Shown: positions 48,460-61,681 of the stretch, in pieces
Position numbering within the stretch: position 1 is the stretch's first letter
Layout: each line of letters opens with the position of its first letter
Assembly (NCBI GenBank): GCA_963772065.1
Contig: CAVYVZ010000009.1
Location: forward strand, 186,001 to 250,000
Length of the DNA: 64,000 bases
Direction: 5' to 3'
DNA from: CAVYVZ01 sp963772065
Lineage (GTDB): Bacteria > Acidobacteriota > Vicinamibacteria > Vicinamibacterales > UBA2999
Notes under the pieces: generated by a model
Told to the model about the DNA's origin: nothing
The model's database searches: none
The model's input: the letters and a program-made list of their open reading frames with translations, nothing else
Position numbers and translations under genes: made by a program

Positions 48460-49079
48460 GCGTCCCGGTTCTGGTGGTCCACGACATGCGCATCTCGCGC
48501 GGCGCGCGCGCGATCGCCGACGGCGTGACGCTCGAGGTCCGGCGCGGCGAGATCGTCGCGGTGATGGGGCCTTCCGGCTCGGGGAAGACGACCATCCTCC
48601 GCGCCGTCGCGGGGCTGGATCGCTTCCAGGAGGGCAGCGTCCACGTCGAGGGGCGCGTGGGCATGGTCTTCCAGTTTCATCACCTGTTCGCGCACATGAG
48701 CGCCCTCGACAACGTGTGCCTCGCGCCCGTGCACGTGCATGGTGTGCCGCGAGCGCGGGCCCGGGTCGAAGCGCGCCAGCTGTTCGACGTGCTGGGCGTC
48801 GGCCACGTCGCCGGCGCGATGCCGCACAAGCTCTCCGGCGGCGAGGCCCAGCGCGTGGCGATCGCCCGCGCGCTCGCGGTGAATCCGCCGCTCCTGCTCA
48901 TGGATGAGCCCACCGCGTCGCTCGACGCCGACCGGCGCGGAGACCTTGCCGCGACGCTGCGCGATCTCGCCGCTCGCGGCCGGGCGCTCGTCGTTGCCAC
49001 GCACGACGAAGCCTTCGCGCGAGCCTGCGCGACGCGTATGGTGAAGTTGGTGAACGGGCGTCTGGTGGACGGGCCGTAG
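48456..49079 (+). CDS. Amino-acid ABC transporter ATP-binding protein
   Basis: 207 residues from a GTG overlapping the permease stop. Walker A is G38-P-S-G-S-G-K44-T-T, the Q-loop is in M-V-F-Q-F-H-H-L-F, the signature is L-S-G-G-E-A-Q-R, Walker B is L-L-L-M-D-E-P-T-A-S, and the H-loop is V-V-A-T-H-D-E. It is a GlnQ/HisP-type ATPase, slightly short for the family, and completes a two-gene polar amino-acid importer with the binding-protein/permease fusion. Confidence 0.92.
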   Translation: MSVPVLVVHDMRISRGARAIADGVTLEVRRGEIVAVMGPSGSGKTTILRAVAGLDRFQEGSVHVEGRVGMVFQFHHLFAHMSALDNVCLAPVHVHGVPRARARVEARQLFDVLGVGHVAGAMPHKLSGGEAQRVAIARALAVNPPLLLMDEPTASLDADRRGDLAATLRDLAARGRALVVATHDEAFARACATRMVKLVNGRLVDGP

Positions 49080-49122
49080 AGACCCGCCTTACACGGCGTA
49101 TGAAGTATCCTGATGCTCCACG

Positions 49123-49863
49123 ATGGCCAACGGGACGCTGGATCAGGTCAACACAGACGCGCTGTACATCGAGCTCGACACCGATCGCAGGATTCGCCAC
49201 CGGAACAAGCTGTACTACCGCCTCAACCACTGGCCCATCTGGATCTTCGTGTTCCTCATCGCGCCCGGACCGCTCACGTTCGCGCTGTTCGAGCGTGGGT
49301 TCAACAGCCGCATCCTCGCCTGGCTCGGCTTGGTTCTGCTGGGGACGGCTGTTGCCGGCCTCCGTGGCCGGCTTCCCGGATGCGAGCCGCGGCCCTACAT
49401 CATCCGTTTCACCGAGGATCGTCCGAACCCGCTGTACCGCCGCGTCTGCTATACGACGGCGTGGGGGGAGATTGTCGCCTTCGCGCTCCTGAACAGCGCC
49501 GGCCTCGCATGGGCCGTGGCGACCGGCGAGTGGCGGCTGAAGCAGATGTACGACGCGGCGTACTTTCCGATTGCGGGCACCATGTGGATCCTCGGCGCGT
49601 ATGGCGTCCTGCCACGCGTAAGACCGTCCACTCAGGGGGAGGGGCACGAGCGCCGGTACTTCTACGGTTCGGTCTGGGCGGTGGCGATGGCTCACCCCGT
49701 CCTCTGGGTGCTCTGGAAGATGCTGCCGCATACACGCGAGGCCGACCTCGCGAAGCTCGTGGTCTTCGTCGGCATCCTTGTCGCGGCCGGCCAGCTGGCC
49801 CGCCTCGGCCTCCTGCCTCGCACCAGGCCGATCGTGCCCGGCGAATTCGCGGTTTCTGATTGA
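49123..49863 (+). CDS. Membrane protein of unknown function
   Basis: 246 residues. An N-terminal cytoplasmic stretch (about residues 1-38: D-T-D-R-R-I-R-H-R-N-K-L-Y-Y-R-L) is followed by at least five hydrophobic segments, at roughly residues 39-55, 65-80, 113-132, 145-162 and 180-200. There are no catalytic motifs I recognise. Intergenic distance is 43 bases upstream and 25 bases downstream to a methyltransferase, so it may be transcribed with either side. Confidence 0.7.
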   Translation: MANGTLDQVNTDALYIELDTDRRIRHRNKLYYRLNHWPIWIFVFLIAPGPLTFALFERGFNSRILAWLGLVLLGTAVAGLRGRLPGCEPRPYIIRFTEDRPNPLYRRVCYTTAWGEIVAFALLNSAGLAWAVATGEWRLKQMYDAAYFPIAGTMWILGAYGVLPRVRPSTQGEGHERRYFYGSVWAVAMAHPVLWVLWKMLPHTREADLAKLVVFVGILVAAGQLARLGLLPRTRPIVPGEFAVSD

Positions 49864-49888
49864 TCGATTACATTGATTTGGTGAATGA

Positions 49889-50749
49889 GTGATCGGATTT
49901 GAATTCCCGATGCCTGCCGGAATCGACGCGCTCACCTCACCGACCCTGAAGCATCTGCGCGAGCACTGGTGGAACGACGAGTTCACCGGCTTTCTCAAGG
50001 ACACGCTGCGGCCGAGGCCCGGCAACCGGATCCTCGACGTCGGCTGCGGCACGGGCACGGGCGAAATCAGCATCGGAGGTCTGCGTCTGTCGCAGATTCG
50101 CCTGTTCGGCGTCGACCTCGTCATGCAGCATCTGACCACAGCGAAGCAGGAGACCGCGGCGCACAACCAGCGCGCTCGATTTGCCGCGGCGGATGCGTGC
50201 AAGCTTCCGTTCGCGAGCGCCAGCTTCGACTCGACCTACTGCGTCGCCGTCCTCCAGCACATCGGCGACGTCGATTCCGCGATGCAGGAGTTCGCCCGCG
50301 TGACGAGAGCCGGCGGCCGCATCGTCGCCGTCGAACCCGACAACGGCGCCCGCTACTGGTACAGTTCCTCGCGCGCCGGCATGCGCGCCTTCGAGGCCGC
50401 CACGCGATTCTTTTCCGCTCTCGCCCGGGCGCGCGACGCCGGCGGCGACCCGTCGGTCGGACCGAAGCTCCCGACGCTGTTCGTGAAGCATGGGATCGAG
50501 GCCGAGTCGGTGCGCCTGTTTCCCGTCTCGCAGACCACGCTTGGCGCGCCCGAGGAGGCGGTCTGGCAGAACCGGCGCTTGCGCATCCAGCGCGCGATCG
50601 AGAACGCGCCCGAGCCCGCGCGCGCGGCGGGACTCGAGTACCTCGAGGCCCTTGCGGCATACGAGGCGGATGCCGCGAACGCCGGCCCCGGGTTCGTAGA
50701 GATCCAGACCACGATGCTCTTCGCCACCGTTGGCCAAAAAGCTGAGTAA
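49889..50749 (+). CDS. SAM-dependent methyltransferase
   Basis: 286 residues from a GTG (or 279 from the ATG at 49910). Motif I is I-L-D-V-G-C-G-T-G-T-G-E, followed by G-V-D-L-V-M-Q-H-L, A-A-D-A-C-K-L-P-F-A-S-A-S-F-D and C-V-A-V-L-Q-H-I. The G-G-R-I-V-A-V-E-P-D-N motif after it is typical of methyltransferase_11/25-type enzymes. The long C-terminal half (about 120 residues) is helical and unassigned. Another methyltransferase follows with 28 bases between them. Confidence 0.85.
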   Translation: MIGFEFPMPAGIDALTSPTLKHLREHWWNDEFTGFLKDTLRPRPGNRILDVGCGTGTGEISIGGLRLSQIRLFGVDLVMQHLTTAKQETAAHNQRARFAAADACKLPFASASFDSTYCVAVLQHIGDVDSAMQEFARVTRAGGRIVAVEPDNGARYWYSSSRAGMRAFEAATRFFSALARARDAGGDPSVGPKLPTLFVKHGIEAESVRLFPVSQTTLGAPEEAVWQNRRLRIQRAIENAPEPARAAGLEYLEALAAYEADAANAGPGFVEIQTTMLFATVGQKAE

Positions 50750-50777
50750 ATCAAAAATCAAAGAGCAGAAATCACCG

Positions 50778-51551
50778 ATGCCAGCCGAAGGCTGGCATGG
50801 CTGGGACGACTACGCGCCCTTTTATGACTGGGAGAACGCGCGTACGCTCGGCCGCCGGGACGTGCCGTTCTGGCGCCAGCTCGCCTCGAGCGCTCGCGGC
50901 GCGGTCCTGGAGCTCGGGTGCGGAACTGGCCGCATCTCGCTGCCCCTGGGGCGCGCAGGCTCGCGGGTGGTCGGCATCGACCGATCCGAAGCGATGCTCT
51001 CGCACGCATGGCGGCGTGTGCGACGCGGGCGGCTGCAACATCGCGTACAGCTCGTTCGCGGCGACATCCGCTCGCTCCCGTTTGCCGCGCGCTTCGAGCT
51101 CGTGATGGCGCCGTACGGCATCCTTCAATCGCTCCTGCGCGAGCGCGATCTCAAAGCCACGCTGTCGGCGGTCCACGAGGTCCTCGAGCCGGGCGGCACG
51201 TTCGGCATCGAGCTCGTGGCCGATCTCCCGTCCTGGCAGGAGTACCGGAAGCGCATCAGCTTGAAGGGCTGGCGCACGCGGCGCGGGGGATCGCAAATCA
51301 CGCTTGTTGAGACGGTCCGCCAGGACCCGGCCCGCCGGCTGACGATCTTCGATCAGGAATTCACCGAAACGCGCCGCCAGCGGCGCCGCACTCATCGGTT
51401 TTCCCTAACCTTTCGCACGCTGACCGTGCCGCAGATGACGCGGCGCCTCGAGACCGCCGGGTTCGAAATCACGGCGCTCCTCGGTGATTACCGAGGGGCG
51501 GCGTGGGATTCACGGGCGGATGTCTGGATCGTCCTGGCCCGGAAACGGTGA
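50778..51551 (+). CDS. SAM-dependent methyltransferase
   Basis: 257 residues from the ATG at 50778. Motif I is V-L-E-L-G-C-G-T-G-R-I-S-L, followed by G-I-D-R-S-E-A-M-L and R-G-D-I-R-S-L-P-F. The frame also opens at TTG 50730, but the bases 50745-50775 are unusually A-rich (AAATCAAAAATCAAAGAG-type) for this genome and look intergenic, so I reject that start. Substrate unknown. It is distinct in sequence from its upstream neighbour, so not a recent duplicate. Confidence 0.85.
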   Translation: MPAEGWHGWDDYAPFYDWENARTLGRRDVPFWRQLASSARGAVLELGCGTGRISLPLGRAGSRVVGIDRSEAMLSHAWRRVRRGRLQHRVQLVRGDIRSLPFAARFELVMAPYGILQSLLRERDLKATLSAVHEVLEPGGTFGIELVADLPSWQEYRKRISLKGWRTRRGGSQITLVETVRQDPARRLTIFDQEFTETRRQRRRTHRFSLTFRTLTVPQMTRRLETAGFEITALLGDYRGAAWDSRADVWIVLARKR

Positions 51552-51553
51552 GG

Positions 51554-51582
51554 TTGCCGTGACCTTCCACTGGGACTAGAAT
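51554..51582 (+). promoter_or_regulatory. Putative promoter of the PFOR gene (TTGCCG-17-TAGAAT)
   Basis: TTGCCG at 51554-51559 and TAGAAT at 51577-51582 are separated by 17 bases. A start near 51589 would give a leader of about 73 bases with GGAGGG eight bases before the ATG at 51662. Confidence 0.5.
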
Positions 51583-51661
51583 CGCGGAGACTTACCAACC
51601 GGGCGCGTCACTCGCTTGCTTTCCCACGCCGAGCTTCAGGGCCGGGCGCGGAGGGCGTCCC

Positions 51662-56407
<4,746 letters not shown>

Positions 56408-56428
56408 ACTTACTCTTTACGACTGGTC

Positions 56429-56642
56429 GTGCAGGATCTGCAGGATGTGACTTCGCCTGCCACGGCACACGAAGACACGAAGACACGAAGGTGGTTCGGG
56501 TTTCCGTCTTGTCAACTCGACGTGTGCGCGGGAGGTGGCGTCCTCGACTGAGCCGCACGATTTGGCCACGACGACCAAAGAACCTTCGTGTCTTCGTGCC
56601 TTCGTGTTCGTACGCAGATCCTGCACGTGAATCACATCCTGC
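56429..56642. repeat. Intergenic palindromic element with ACGAAG/CTTCGT and GCAGGAT repeats
   Basis: Between the PFOR gene and ybaK. The left arm holds GTGCAGGATCTGC (56429-56441), GCAGGATGTGA (56440-56450) and three ACGAAG copies (56468-56497). The right arm holds their complements: GAACCTTCGTGTCTTCG (56580-56596), GCAGATCCTGCAC (56614-56626) and TCACATCCTGC (56632-56642). As RNA it could fold into a long interrupted hairpin, and could serve as a bidirectional terminator for the two convergent genes or be a mobile palindromic repeat. Confidence 0.7.
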
Positions 56643-56661
56643 CGATCCGGCCGCTCCACGG

Positions 56662-57135
56662 TCACGAATTGCGCCGCACGCCGAACGGCCCCACCGTCGG
56701 ATGCGCCACGTGCGCGTAGTCGCCGTAGTGCATCCGGATGCAGTCGGTGTGCGTGCCGGCGTTGAACACCATCTCCGGCTCTCCGACCAGACTTTGATCC
56801 ACGAAGACCCGCTGCAGGTACAAGTCGCCGAACGGCGGCATGGCGCCTTCTTCGCAGTCGGGATACAACGTCTTCATCTCGTCTGGCGTTGCGAGGCGAA
56901 GCGCAGCAGCGCCCGACAGCGCACGCAGCCGCTCGAGATCGATCGTGTAGTGTGCCGGCAGCACCGCGAAAATCGGCTCATCGTCCGCGAAGCAGACTAC
57001 CGTTTTCGCCCACGATCGTCCGGGCACGTGCGACGCCGCCGCGCTCTGCTCGGCGGTGAACGTCGGCCGGTGCTGAAATGTGGTGTACGGGATTCTGGCC
57101 TTCTTGAGGAATTCGTCCAGGGAGCGCGGTCTCAT
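56662..57135 (-). CDS. YbaK/EbsC-family aminoacyl-tRNA deacylase
   Basis: 157 residues. The N-terminus L-D-E-F-L-K-K-A-R-I-P-Y-T-T-F-Q-H matches the family, with A-K-T-V-V-C-F (the catalytic lysine region), the M-P-P-F-G motif and a C-terminal N-A-G-T-H-T-D-C-I-R-M. YbaK-type proteins remove mischarged amino acids (such as Cys or Ser from tRNA-Pro, or Ala) in trans. It is divergent from yebC and convergent with the PFOR gene across the palindromic element. Confidence 0.9.
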   Translation of the reverse strand: MRPRSLDEFLKKARIPYTTFQHRPTFTAEQSAAASHVPGRSWAKTVVCFADDEPIFAVLPAHYTIDLERLRALSGAAALRLATPDEMKTLYPDCEEGAMPPFGDLYLQRVFVDQSLVGEPEMVFNAGTHTDCIRMHYGDYAHVAHPTVGPFGVRRNS

Positions 57136-57177
57136 GGTGCCTCCGCGTCTGAGCGGCCGACTATACCGCAGTCCGTG

Positions 57178-57186
57178 TGTTAAAAT
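57178..57186 (+). promoter_or_regulatory. Extended -10 promoter (TGtTAAAAT) for yebC-ruv operon
   Basis: TG-T-TAAAAT lies 23 bases upstream of the yebC ATG, with GGAG at 57199-57202 as RBS. It is the only promoter-like sequence seen before the overlapping yebC-ruvC-ruvA-ruvB-fabH chain. Confidence 0.5.
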
Positions 57187-57209
57187 CCTGTGTTTTCTGG
57201 AGTTTCCGC

Positions 57210-57960
57210 ATGTCAGGCCATTCCAAGTGGCACACGATCAAGCATAAAAAGGGCGCCGCCGATGCGAAGCGGGGCAAGATCTTCACCCGCATCATCAAGG
57301 AGCTGACGGTCGCCGCGCGCAACGGGGGGGGCGACCAGGCCACCAACCCGCGTCTGCGCACGATCATCGCGGAAGCCAAGGCCAACAATATGCCGCGCGA
57401 GAACATCGAGCGCGCCATTCGCCGCGGCACGGGGGAGGAGCCGGGTGTCTCCTACGAGGAAATCACCTACGAGGGCTACGGACCCGGCGGCGCGGCCCTG
57501 CTCATCCAGTCCCTCACCGACAACAAGAACCGCACCGTCGGCGAGATCCGCCACCTGCTCGCGAAGTGGAACGGCAACCTCGCCGCCGAGAACAGCGTCG
57601 CCTGGATGTTCTCCCGCAAAGGGCAGGTCGTCGTCGAGAAAAGCAAGGCGGACGAGGACAAGCTGCTGAACGCCGCCCTCGACGCCGGCGCCGATGACAT
57701 GAACGACGATGGAAGCGCGTGGGAGATTGTGAGCGCGCCCGAAGCCTTCGAGAGGCGTTCTGGAGGCCGTCAAGGCGCTCGGCGTCGAGCCGGCCGCGGC
57801 GGAGATCGCGATGATCCCGCAGAACTACGTGAAGCTCGAAGGGAAAGACGCGCAGCAGATGCTGAAGCTCATGGAAGCGCTCGACGACCATGACGACGTG
57901 CAGCACGTCTGGGCGAATTTCGACATCGAGGAAAAGGAGATCGAGGCCTCCCTCGCGTGA
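57210..57960 (+). CDS. yebC: YebC/PmpR-family transcription/translation factor, apparent frameshift
   Basis: About 249 residues. M-S-G-H-S-K-W-H-T-I-K-H-K-K begins the typical YebC/TACO1 sequence, with N-M-P-R-E-N-I-E-R-A-I-R-R-G and Y-E-G-Y-G-P-G-G-A-A following. Near 57753 one extra base separates A-P-E-A-F-E from V-L-E-A-V-K-A-L-G-V, after which I-P-Q-N-Y-V-K-L and D-D-V-Q-H-V-W-A-N-F-D give the normal C-terminus, ending at the TGA that overlaps ruvC. YebC proteins regulate transcription or help translate proline-rich stretches. Its place before ruvC is conserved in many bacteria. Confidence 0.92.
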
Positions 57961-58534
57961 GGATTTTCGGGATCGACCCCGGCTCCGAGCGCACCGGCTA
58001 CGGATGCGTGGAAACCAACGGGAGCCGGCATCATCTGGTGGCGTGCGGCGCGATCTCGTCCCGGTCCTCTGATGCCTTTCCAAACCGTCTGGCGCGCATC
58101 CATCACGAGCTGGCGGCCCTTCTCTCAACCTGGCGCCCCGACTGCGTCGCGATCGAAAACCTGTTCCACGCCACCAACGTGCGGAGCGCGCTCCTGCTGG
58201 GCCACGCCCGCGGAGTCGCGATGCTCGCGGCGGTGGAAGCAGGCTGCGAGGTGGTGGAATACACGCCGGCCGAAATCAAGCGCGCGGTCGTCGGCTATGG
58301 CCGCGCCGAGAAGCACCAGGTTGCGGAGATGGTCAAGCTGCTCCTCGGCCTCGACAAGGCGCCGTCGCCCTTCGACGCCGCCGACGCGCTCCGCGCGTCG
58401 CAATGTGCCAGCCTCCGTTCCCGCTCCCGAGGAACTCCCGCACGCTTCGCCCGTCCGAGCCTGCGACCGGGATTTCACGGACGGCAAACAGTTTCACGCA
58501 GCTGGCGTCACTTACAGACCCGGGCAGCGCATGA
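57957..58534 (+). CDS. ruvC: Holliday junction resolvase RuvC, apparent frameshift
   Basis: The catalytic acidic residues are visible: D7 in F-G-I-D-P-G-S, E in A-I-E-N-L-F, and the final D-A-A-D-A-L region. The frame is lost at 58392-58397 within CGCGCG: a two-base insertion or one-base loss would join D-A-L-R to V-A-M-C-Q-P-P. The corrected frame then ends at the TGA at 58532-58534, overlapping the ruvA ATG, to give about 192 residues, a normal RuvC size. RuvC cuts Holliday junctions during recombination repair. It starts with GTG overlapping the yebC stop. Confidence 0.92.
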
Positions 58535-59133
58535 TTGCCTTCCTCAGGGGACGTGTCCTCGACAAGCAGCCCAATCGGTTGATCGTCGACGTCCAGGGCG
58601 TCGGCTACGACGTGCATGTGCCGCTGTCGACGTTCTATGAAGCCGGGGAGGCTGGCGCCGACATCACGCTCCGCGTGCACACGCACGTGCGCGAAGACGC
58701 GCTTCAGTTGTTCGGCTTCCTGACCGTGCTCGAGCAGCAGGTCTTCGAACGGCTGATCGCGATCAGCGGCATCGGGCCGCGGCTGGCGATCGCGGTGCTG
58801 TCGGGCATCGATCCCCGTGAGCTCGTGGGCGCCGTGCAGCGCGGCGACGTGGCGCGCCTGACGGCGATCCCCGGCATCGGGAAGAAGACCGCCGAGCGGA
58901 TCGTCCTCGAGCTCAAGGACCGCTTGAAGCAGCTCGATGCGGGACCCGCCGGCGGCGCGATGGCGGCGGCGCCGGCCGATCGCCTGCGCGACGACCTCGT
59001 CTCGGCTCTCGTGAACCTGGGCTATCATCGGCCGCAGGCCGAGAAATCCGTTGAAGCCGCCCTCTCATCCGACCCGCCGCTCGCATTCGATCAGGCGCTC
59101 CGCCGTGTCCTCAAGGATCCGATCCGCGCATGA
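58531..59133 (+). CDS. ruvA: Holliday junction branch migration protein RuvA
   Basis: 200 residues. M-I-A-F-L-R-G opens the OB-fold, followed by the two helix-hairpin-helix units (L-I-A-I-S-G-I-G-P-R-L-A and L-T-A-I-P-G-I-G-K-K-T-A-E-R-I) that bind the junction. The acidic pin region is present near residues 50-60. The C-terminal RuvB-binding domain includes L-V-N-L-G-Y-H-R-P-Q-A-E-K. It overlaps ruvC and ruvB by four bases each. Confidence 0.96.
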   Translation: MIAFLRGRVLDKQPNRLIVDVQGVGYDVHVPLSTFYEAGEAGADITLRVHTHVREDALQLFGFLTVLEQQVFERLIAISGIGPRLAIAVLSGIDPRELVGAVQRGDVARLTAIPGIGKKTAERIVLELKDRLKQLDAGPAGGAMAAAPADRLRDDLVSALVNLGYHRPQAEKSVEAALSSDPPLAFDQALRRVLKDPIRA

Positions 59134-60146
59134 CGGAACGTGTCATCACGCCGGGCCGGACCGACGAGGAGGCGCAGTACGAAGCGGGTCTCCGCCCGCG
59201 GTCGCTCGACGACTACATCGGCCAGGATCGCGTGCGCAACAACCTGCAGGTGTCGATTGCCGCGGCGCGGCAGCGCGCGGAGGCGCTCGACCACGTGCTG
59301 CTCTACGGTCCGCCCGGCCTCGGCAAGACCACGCTGGCGTACGTGATTGGCAACGAGCTGGGGGTCGCCGTACGGGCAACCGCCGGACCGGTCATCGAGA
59401 AGCCGGGCGATCTCGCCGCGATGCTCACGAACCTGCAGCAGCACGAGGTGCTGTTCATCGACGAGATCCACCGGCTGCCGTCGGCGATCGAGGAGATCCT
59501 CTATCCCGCGATGGAAGACTACGAGCTCGACATCATGATCGGCCAGGGGCCGAGCGCGCGATCGGTGAAGGTGCCGCTGCAGAAGTTCACGTTGATTGGC
59601 GCGACCACCCGCGCCGGGCTGCTGACCGCGCCGCTGCGCGCACGGTTCGGGATCGTCCACCGGCTCGACTTCTACACCGATGCCGACGTCGAGGAGATCG
59701 TGCGGCGCTCGGCGCGCATTCTCGACGTGGGCCTGGACGCCGATGCCGCGGCCGAGATCGCGCGGCGATCGCGCGGCACGCCGCGCATCGCGAACCGGCT
59801 GCTGCGCCGCGTTCGTGACTACGCGCAGGTCCGCGCCGATGGGCGGATTACGGCCGACGTCGCCCGCGGCGGCCTGGCGCTGCTCGAAGTCGACGACCAG
59901 GGCTTCGACGAGGTCGATCGGAAGCTGCTGCGGACGATCATCGACAAGTTCGGCGGCGGGCCCGTCGGGCTGAACAGCATTGCCGCCGCCATCAACGAAG
60001 AGAAGGACGCGATCGAGGACATGTACGAGCCGTTCCTGATCCAGGCGGGGTTCCTCGACCGCACGCCGCGCGGCCGGGTGGCCACGCCGCGGGCGTACCA
60101 GTATTTCGGGCTCACGGCTCCGGGAAGGGATTCGCGATTGTGGTAA
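59130..60146 (+). CDS. ruvB: Holliday junction branch migration helicase RuvB
   Basis: 338 residues. Walker A is G-P-P-G-L-G-K-T-T, Walker B is L-F-I-D-E-I-H-R-L, sensor 1 is I-G-A-T-T-R-A-G, and the C-terminal winged helix has the D-Q-G-F-D-E-V-D-R-K pattern. R-P-R-S-L-D-D-Y-I-G-Q near the N-terminus is the family signature. It forms the hexameric motor with RuvA. Overlaps fabH by seven bases. Confidence 0.97.
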   Translation: MTERVITPGRTDEEAQYEAGLRPRSLDDYIGQDRVRNNLQVSIAAARQRAEALDHVLLYGPPGLGKTTLAYVIGNELGVAVRATAGPVIEKPGDLAAMLTNLQQHEVLFIDEIHRLPSAIEEILYPAMEDYELDIMIGQGPSARSVKVPLQKFTLIGATTRAGLLTAPLRARFGIVHRLDFYTDADVEEIVRRSARILDVGLDADAAAEIARRSRGTPRIANRLLRRVRDYAQVRADGRITADVARGGLALLEVDDQGFDEVDRKLLRTIIDKFGGGPVGLNSIAAAINEEKDAIEDMYEPFLIQAGFLDRTPRGRVATPRAYQYFGLTAPGRDSRLW

Positions 60147-61159
60147 ACACGTCCGCCGCATCCGGGCGGCGCGCCCGCATCTCCAGCCTCGCGACCTACG
60201 TGCCGCCGCGCCAACTGACCAACGCGGATCTCGAGAAGATGGTCGACACGACCGATGAATGGATCCTGCAGCGCACCGGCATCCGCACGCGGCACATCGT
60301 CGATCCCGGCGTCGGCACGTCGGACTTGAGCAAAGAGGCCGCGCTGAAGGCGATCGCGCTCGCCGGCCTCACTCCGAGTGATATCGACTTCATCGTGGTG
60401 GGCACCACGACCCCGGACATGGTCTTTCCGAGCACCGCGTGCCTCGTGCAGACGAAGATCGGCGCGAAGAGAGCGTGGGGCTACGACCTCATGGCCGCCT
60501 GTTCCGGGTTCACCTATGCGCTCACCACCGCGGCCAAGCTGGTGGAATCGGGCGCAAGCCGGTATGCCCTGGTCATCGGCGCCGATGCGATGTCGACGAT
60601 CATCGACTACACCGACCGGACGACGTGCGTGCTGTTCGGCGACGGGGCCGGCGCGGCTGTCGTGGAGGCCGCCGACGAGGACGGCATCGGCTTCATCGAT
60701 TTCGAGAGCTACGTCGACGGCAGCGGCGGACACGCGTTGTGCATGCCCGCCGGAGGGAGCCTCAGGCCCGCCTCTCATGAAACCGTGGACCAGCGGCTGC
60801 ACTACGTGAAGCAGGACGGTCAGATGGTGTTCAAGTTCGCCGTTCGCAACACCGAGGACGCCTGCCGGCGGTTGCTCGAGCGCAACGGCGTGACGCCGAA
60901 CGACGTCGACCTGTTCGTGTCGCACCAGGCGAACCGGCGCATCATCAGCTCGGCGGCTGACAAGCTGGGGCTCGCGCCTGAAAAAGTGGTCATCAACATC
61001 GAGAAGTTCGGCAACACCACGGCGGGAACCATTCCCCTCGCCCTCAACGACGCGATCCTCGATGGCCGCCTCAAGAAGGGAGACCTGGTCCTCCTTGCCT
61101 CCGTCGGCGCGGGCTTCACGGTCGGAGCCATTCTGCTGCGCTGGGGTCTGAAGCATTAA
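60140..61159 (+). CDS. fabH: 3-oxoacyl-[ACP] synthase III (FabH)
   Basis: 339 residues from a GTG start. The Cys-His-Asn triad is C121 (A-A-C-S-G-F), H262 (S-H-Q-A-N-R) and N292 (G-N-T-T-A-G-T). W-I-L-Q-R-T-G-I-R and the G-A-G-A stretch are typical. FabH condenses acetyl- or branched acyl-CoA with malonyl-ACP to start fatty-acid synthesis. It is unusual only in sitting in the ruv operon, without plsX or other fab genes next to it. Confidence 0.95.
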   Translation: MVNTSAASGRRARISSLATYVPPRQLTNADLEKMVDTTDEWILQRTGIRTRHIVDPGVGTSDLSKEAALKAIALAGLTPSDIDFIVVGTTTPDMVFPSTACLVQTKIGAKRAWGYDLMAACSGFTYALTTAAKLVESGASRYALVIGADAMSTIIDYTDRTTCVLFGDGAGAAVVEAADEDGIGFIDFESYVDGSGGHALCMPAGGSLRPASHETVDQRLHYVKQDGQMVFKFAVRNTEDACRRLLERNGVTPNDVDLFVSHQANRRIISSAADKLGLAPEKVVINIEKFGNTTAGTIPLALNDAILDGRLKKGDLVLLASVGAGFTVGAILLRWGLKH

Positions 61160-61177
61160 CTCTGTAGGATCGTCGAG

Positions 61178-61681
61178 ATGGTGCGCAAGGGCCGGCTCAC
61201 GCGGCTGCGTCAGCTCACACCCGAGCAGGAACGGCGCCTGTCGGGCCTGCGGTGGATTGCCGACCTGCTCGACAACGCGTTCGTCGTTCCCGGGACGTCG
61301 TATCGCGTCGGCCTCGACCCGATCGTCGGCTTGCTCCCCGGCATCGGCGATCTCGTCTCACCGCTCTTCGCGATCGGGATGCTGCTGCAGGCGCGCCAAC
61401 TCGGCGTGCCGAGGGTCGTGCAGATGCGCATGGTGATCAATGTCGCCATCGACGCGCTCGTCGGCGTCGTTCCGGTTCTGGGCGACCTGTTCGATTTCGC
61501 GTGGAAGGCGAACGACATGAACCTCGCGCTGCTCGAGCTGCACGCGCGTGAGGAGCGGCGCGGGTCGCGCGGCGACTATGCGTTCGTCACGCTGATGATT
61601 GCGCTCGTCGCCGGTCTTGCCGTGATTCCGTTCCTGATCCTTGGCTGGCTCATGTCGGCGATCGGCGCGAAGTTGTTCTAA
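61178..61681 (+). CDS. DUF4112 family membrane protein
   Basis: 167 residues. L-D-P-I-V-G-L-L-P-G-I-G-D with a preceding L-L-D-N-A-F-V-V-P and the second copy V-V-P-V-L-G-D-L-F-D-F-A-W-K-A-N are the markers of DUF4112. Two or three hydrophobic segments, the last at about residues 137-160. Function unknown. It follows fabH by 18 bases and its stop directly precedes the next start. Confidence 0.85.
   Translation: MVRKGRLTRLRQLTPEQERRLSGLRWIADLLDNAFVVPGTSYRVGLDPIVGLLPGIGDLVSPLFAIGMLLQARQLGVPRVVQMRMVINVAIDALVGVVPVLGDLFDFAWKANDMNLALLELHAREERRGSRGDYAFVTLMIALVAGLAVIPFLILGWLMSAIGAKLF

Noticed and set aside
50730..50777. An earlier TTG start for the methyltransferase at 50778
   Set aside because: The added residues come from an A-rich stretch unlike coding sequence here, and the segment overlaps the end of the preceding gene.
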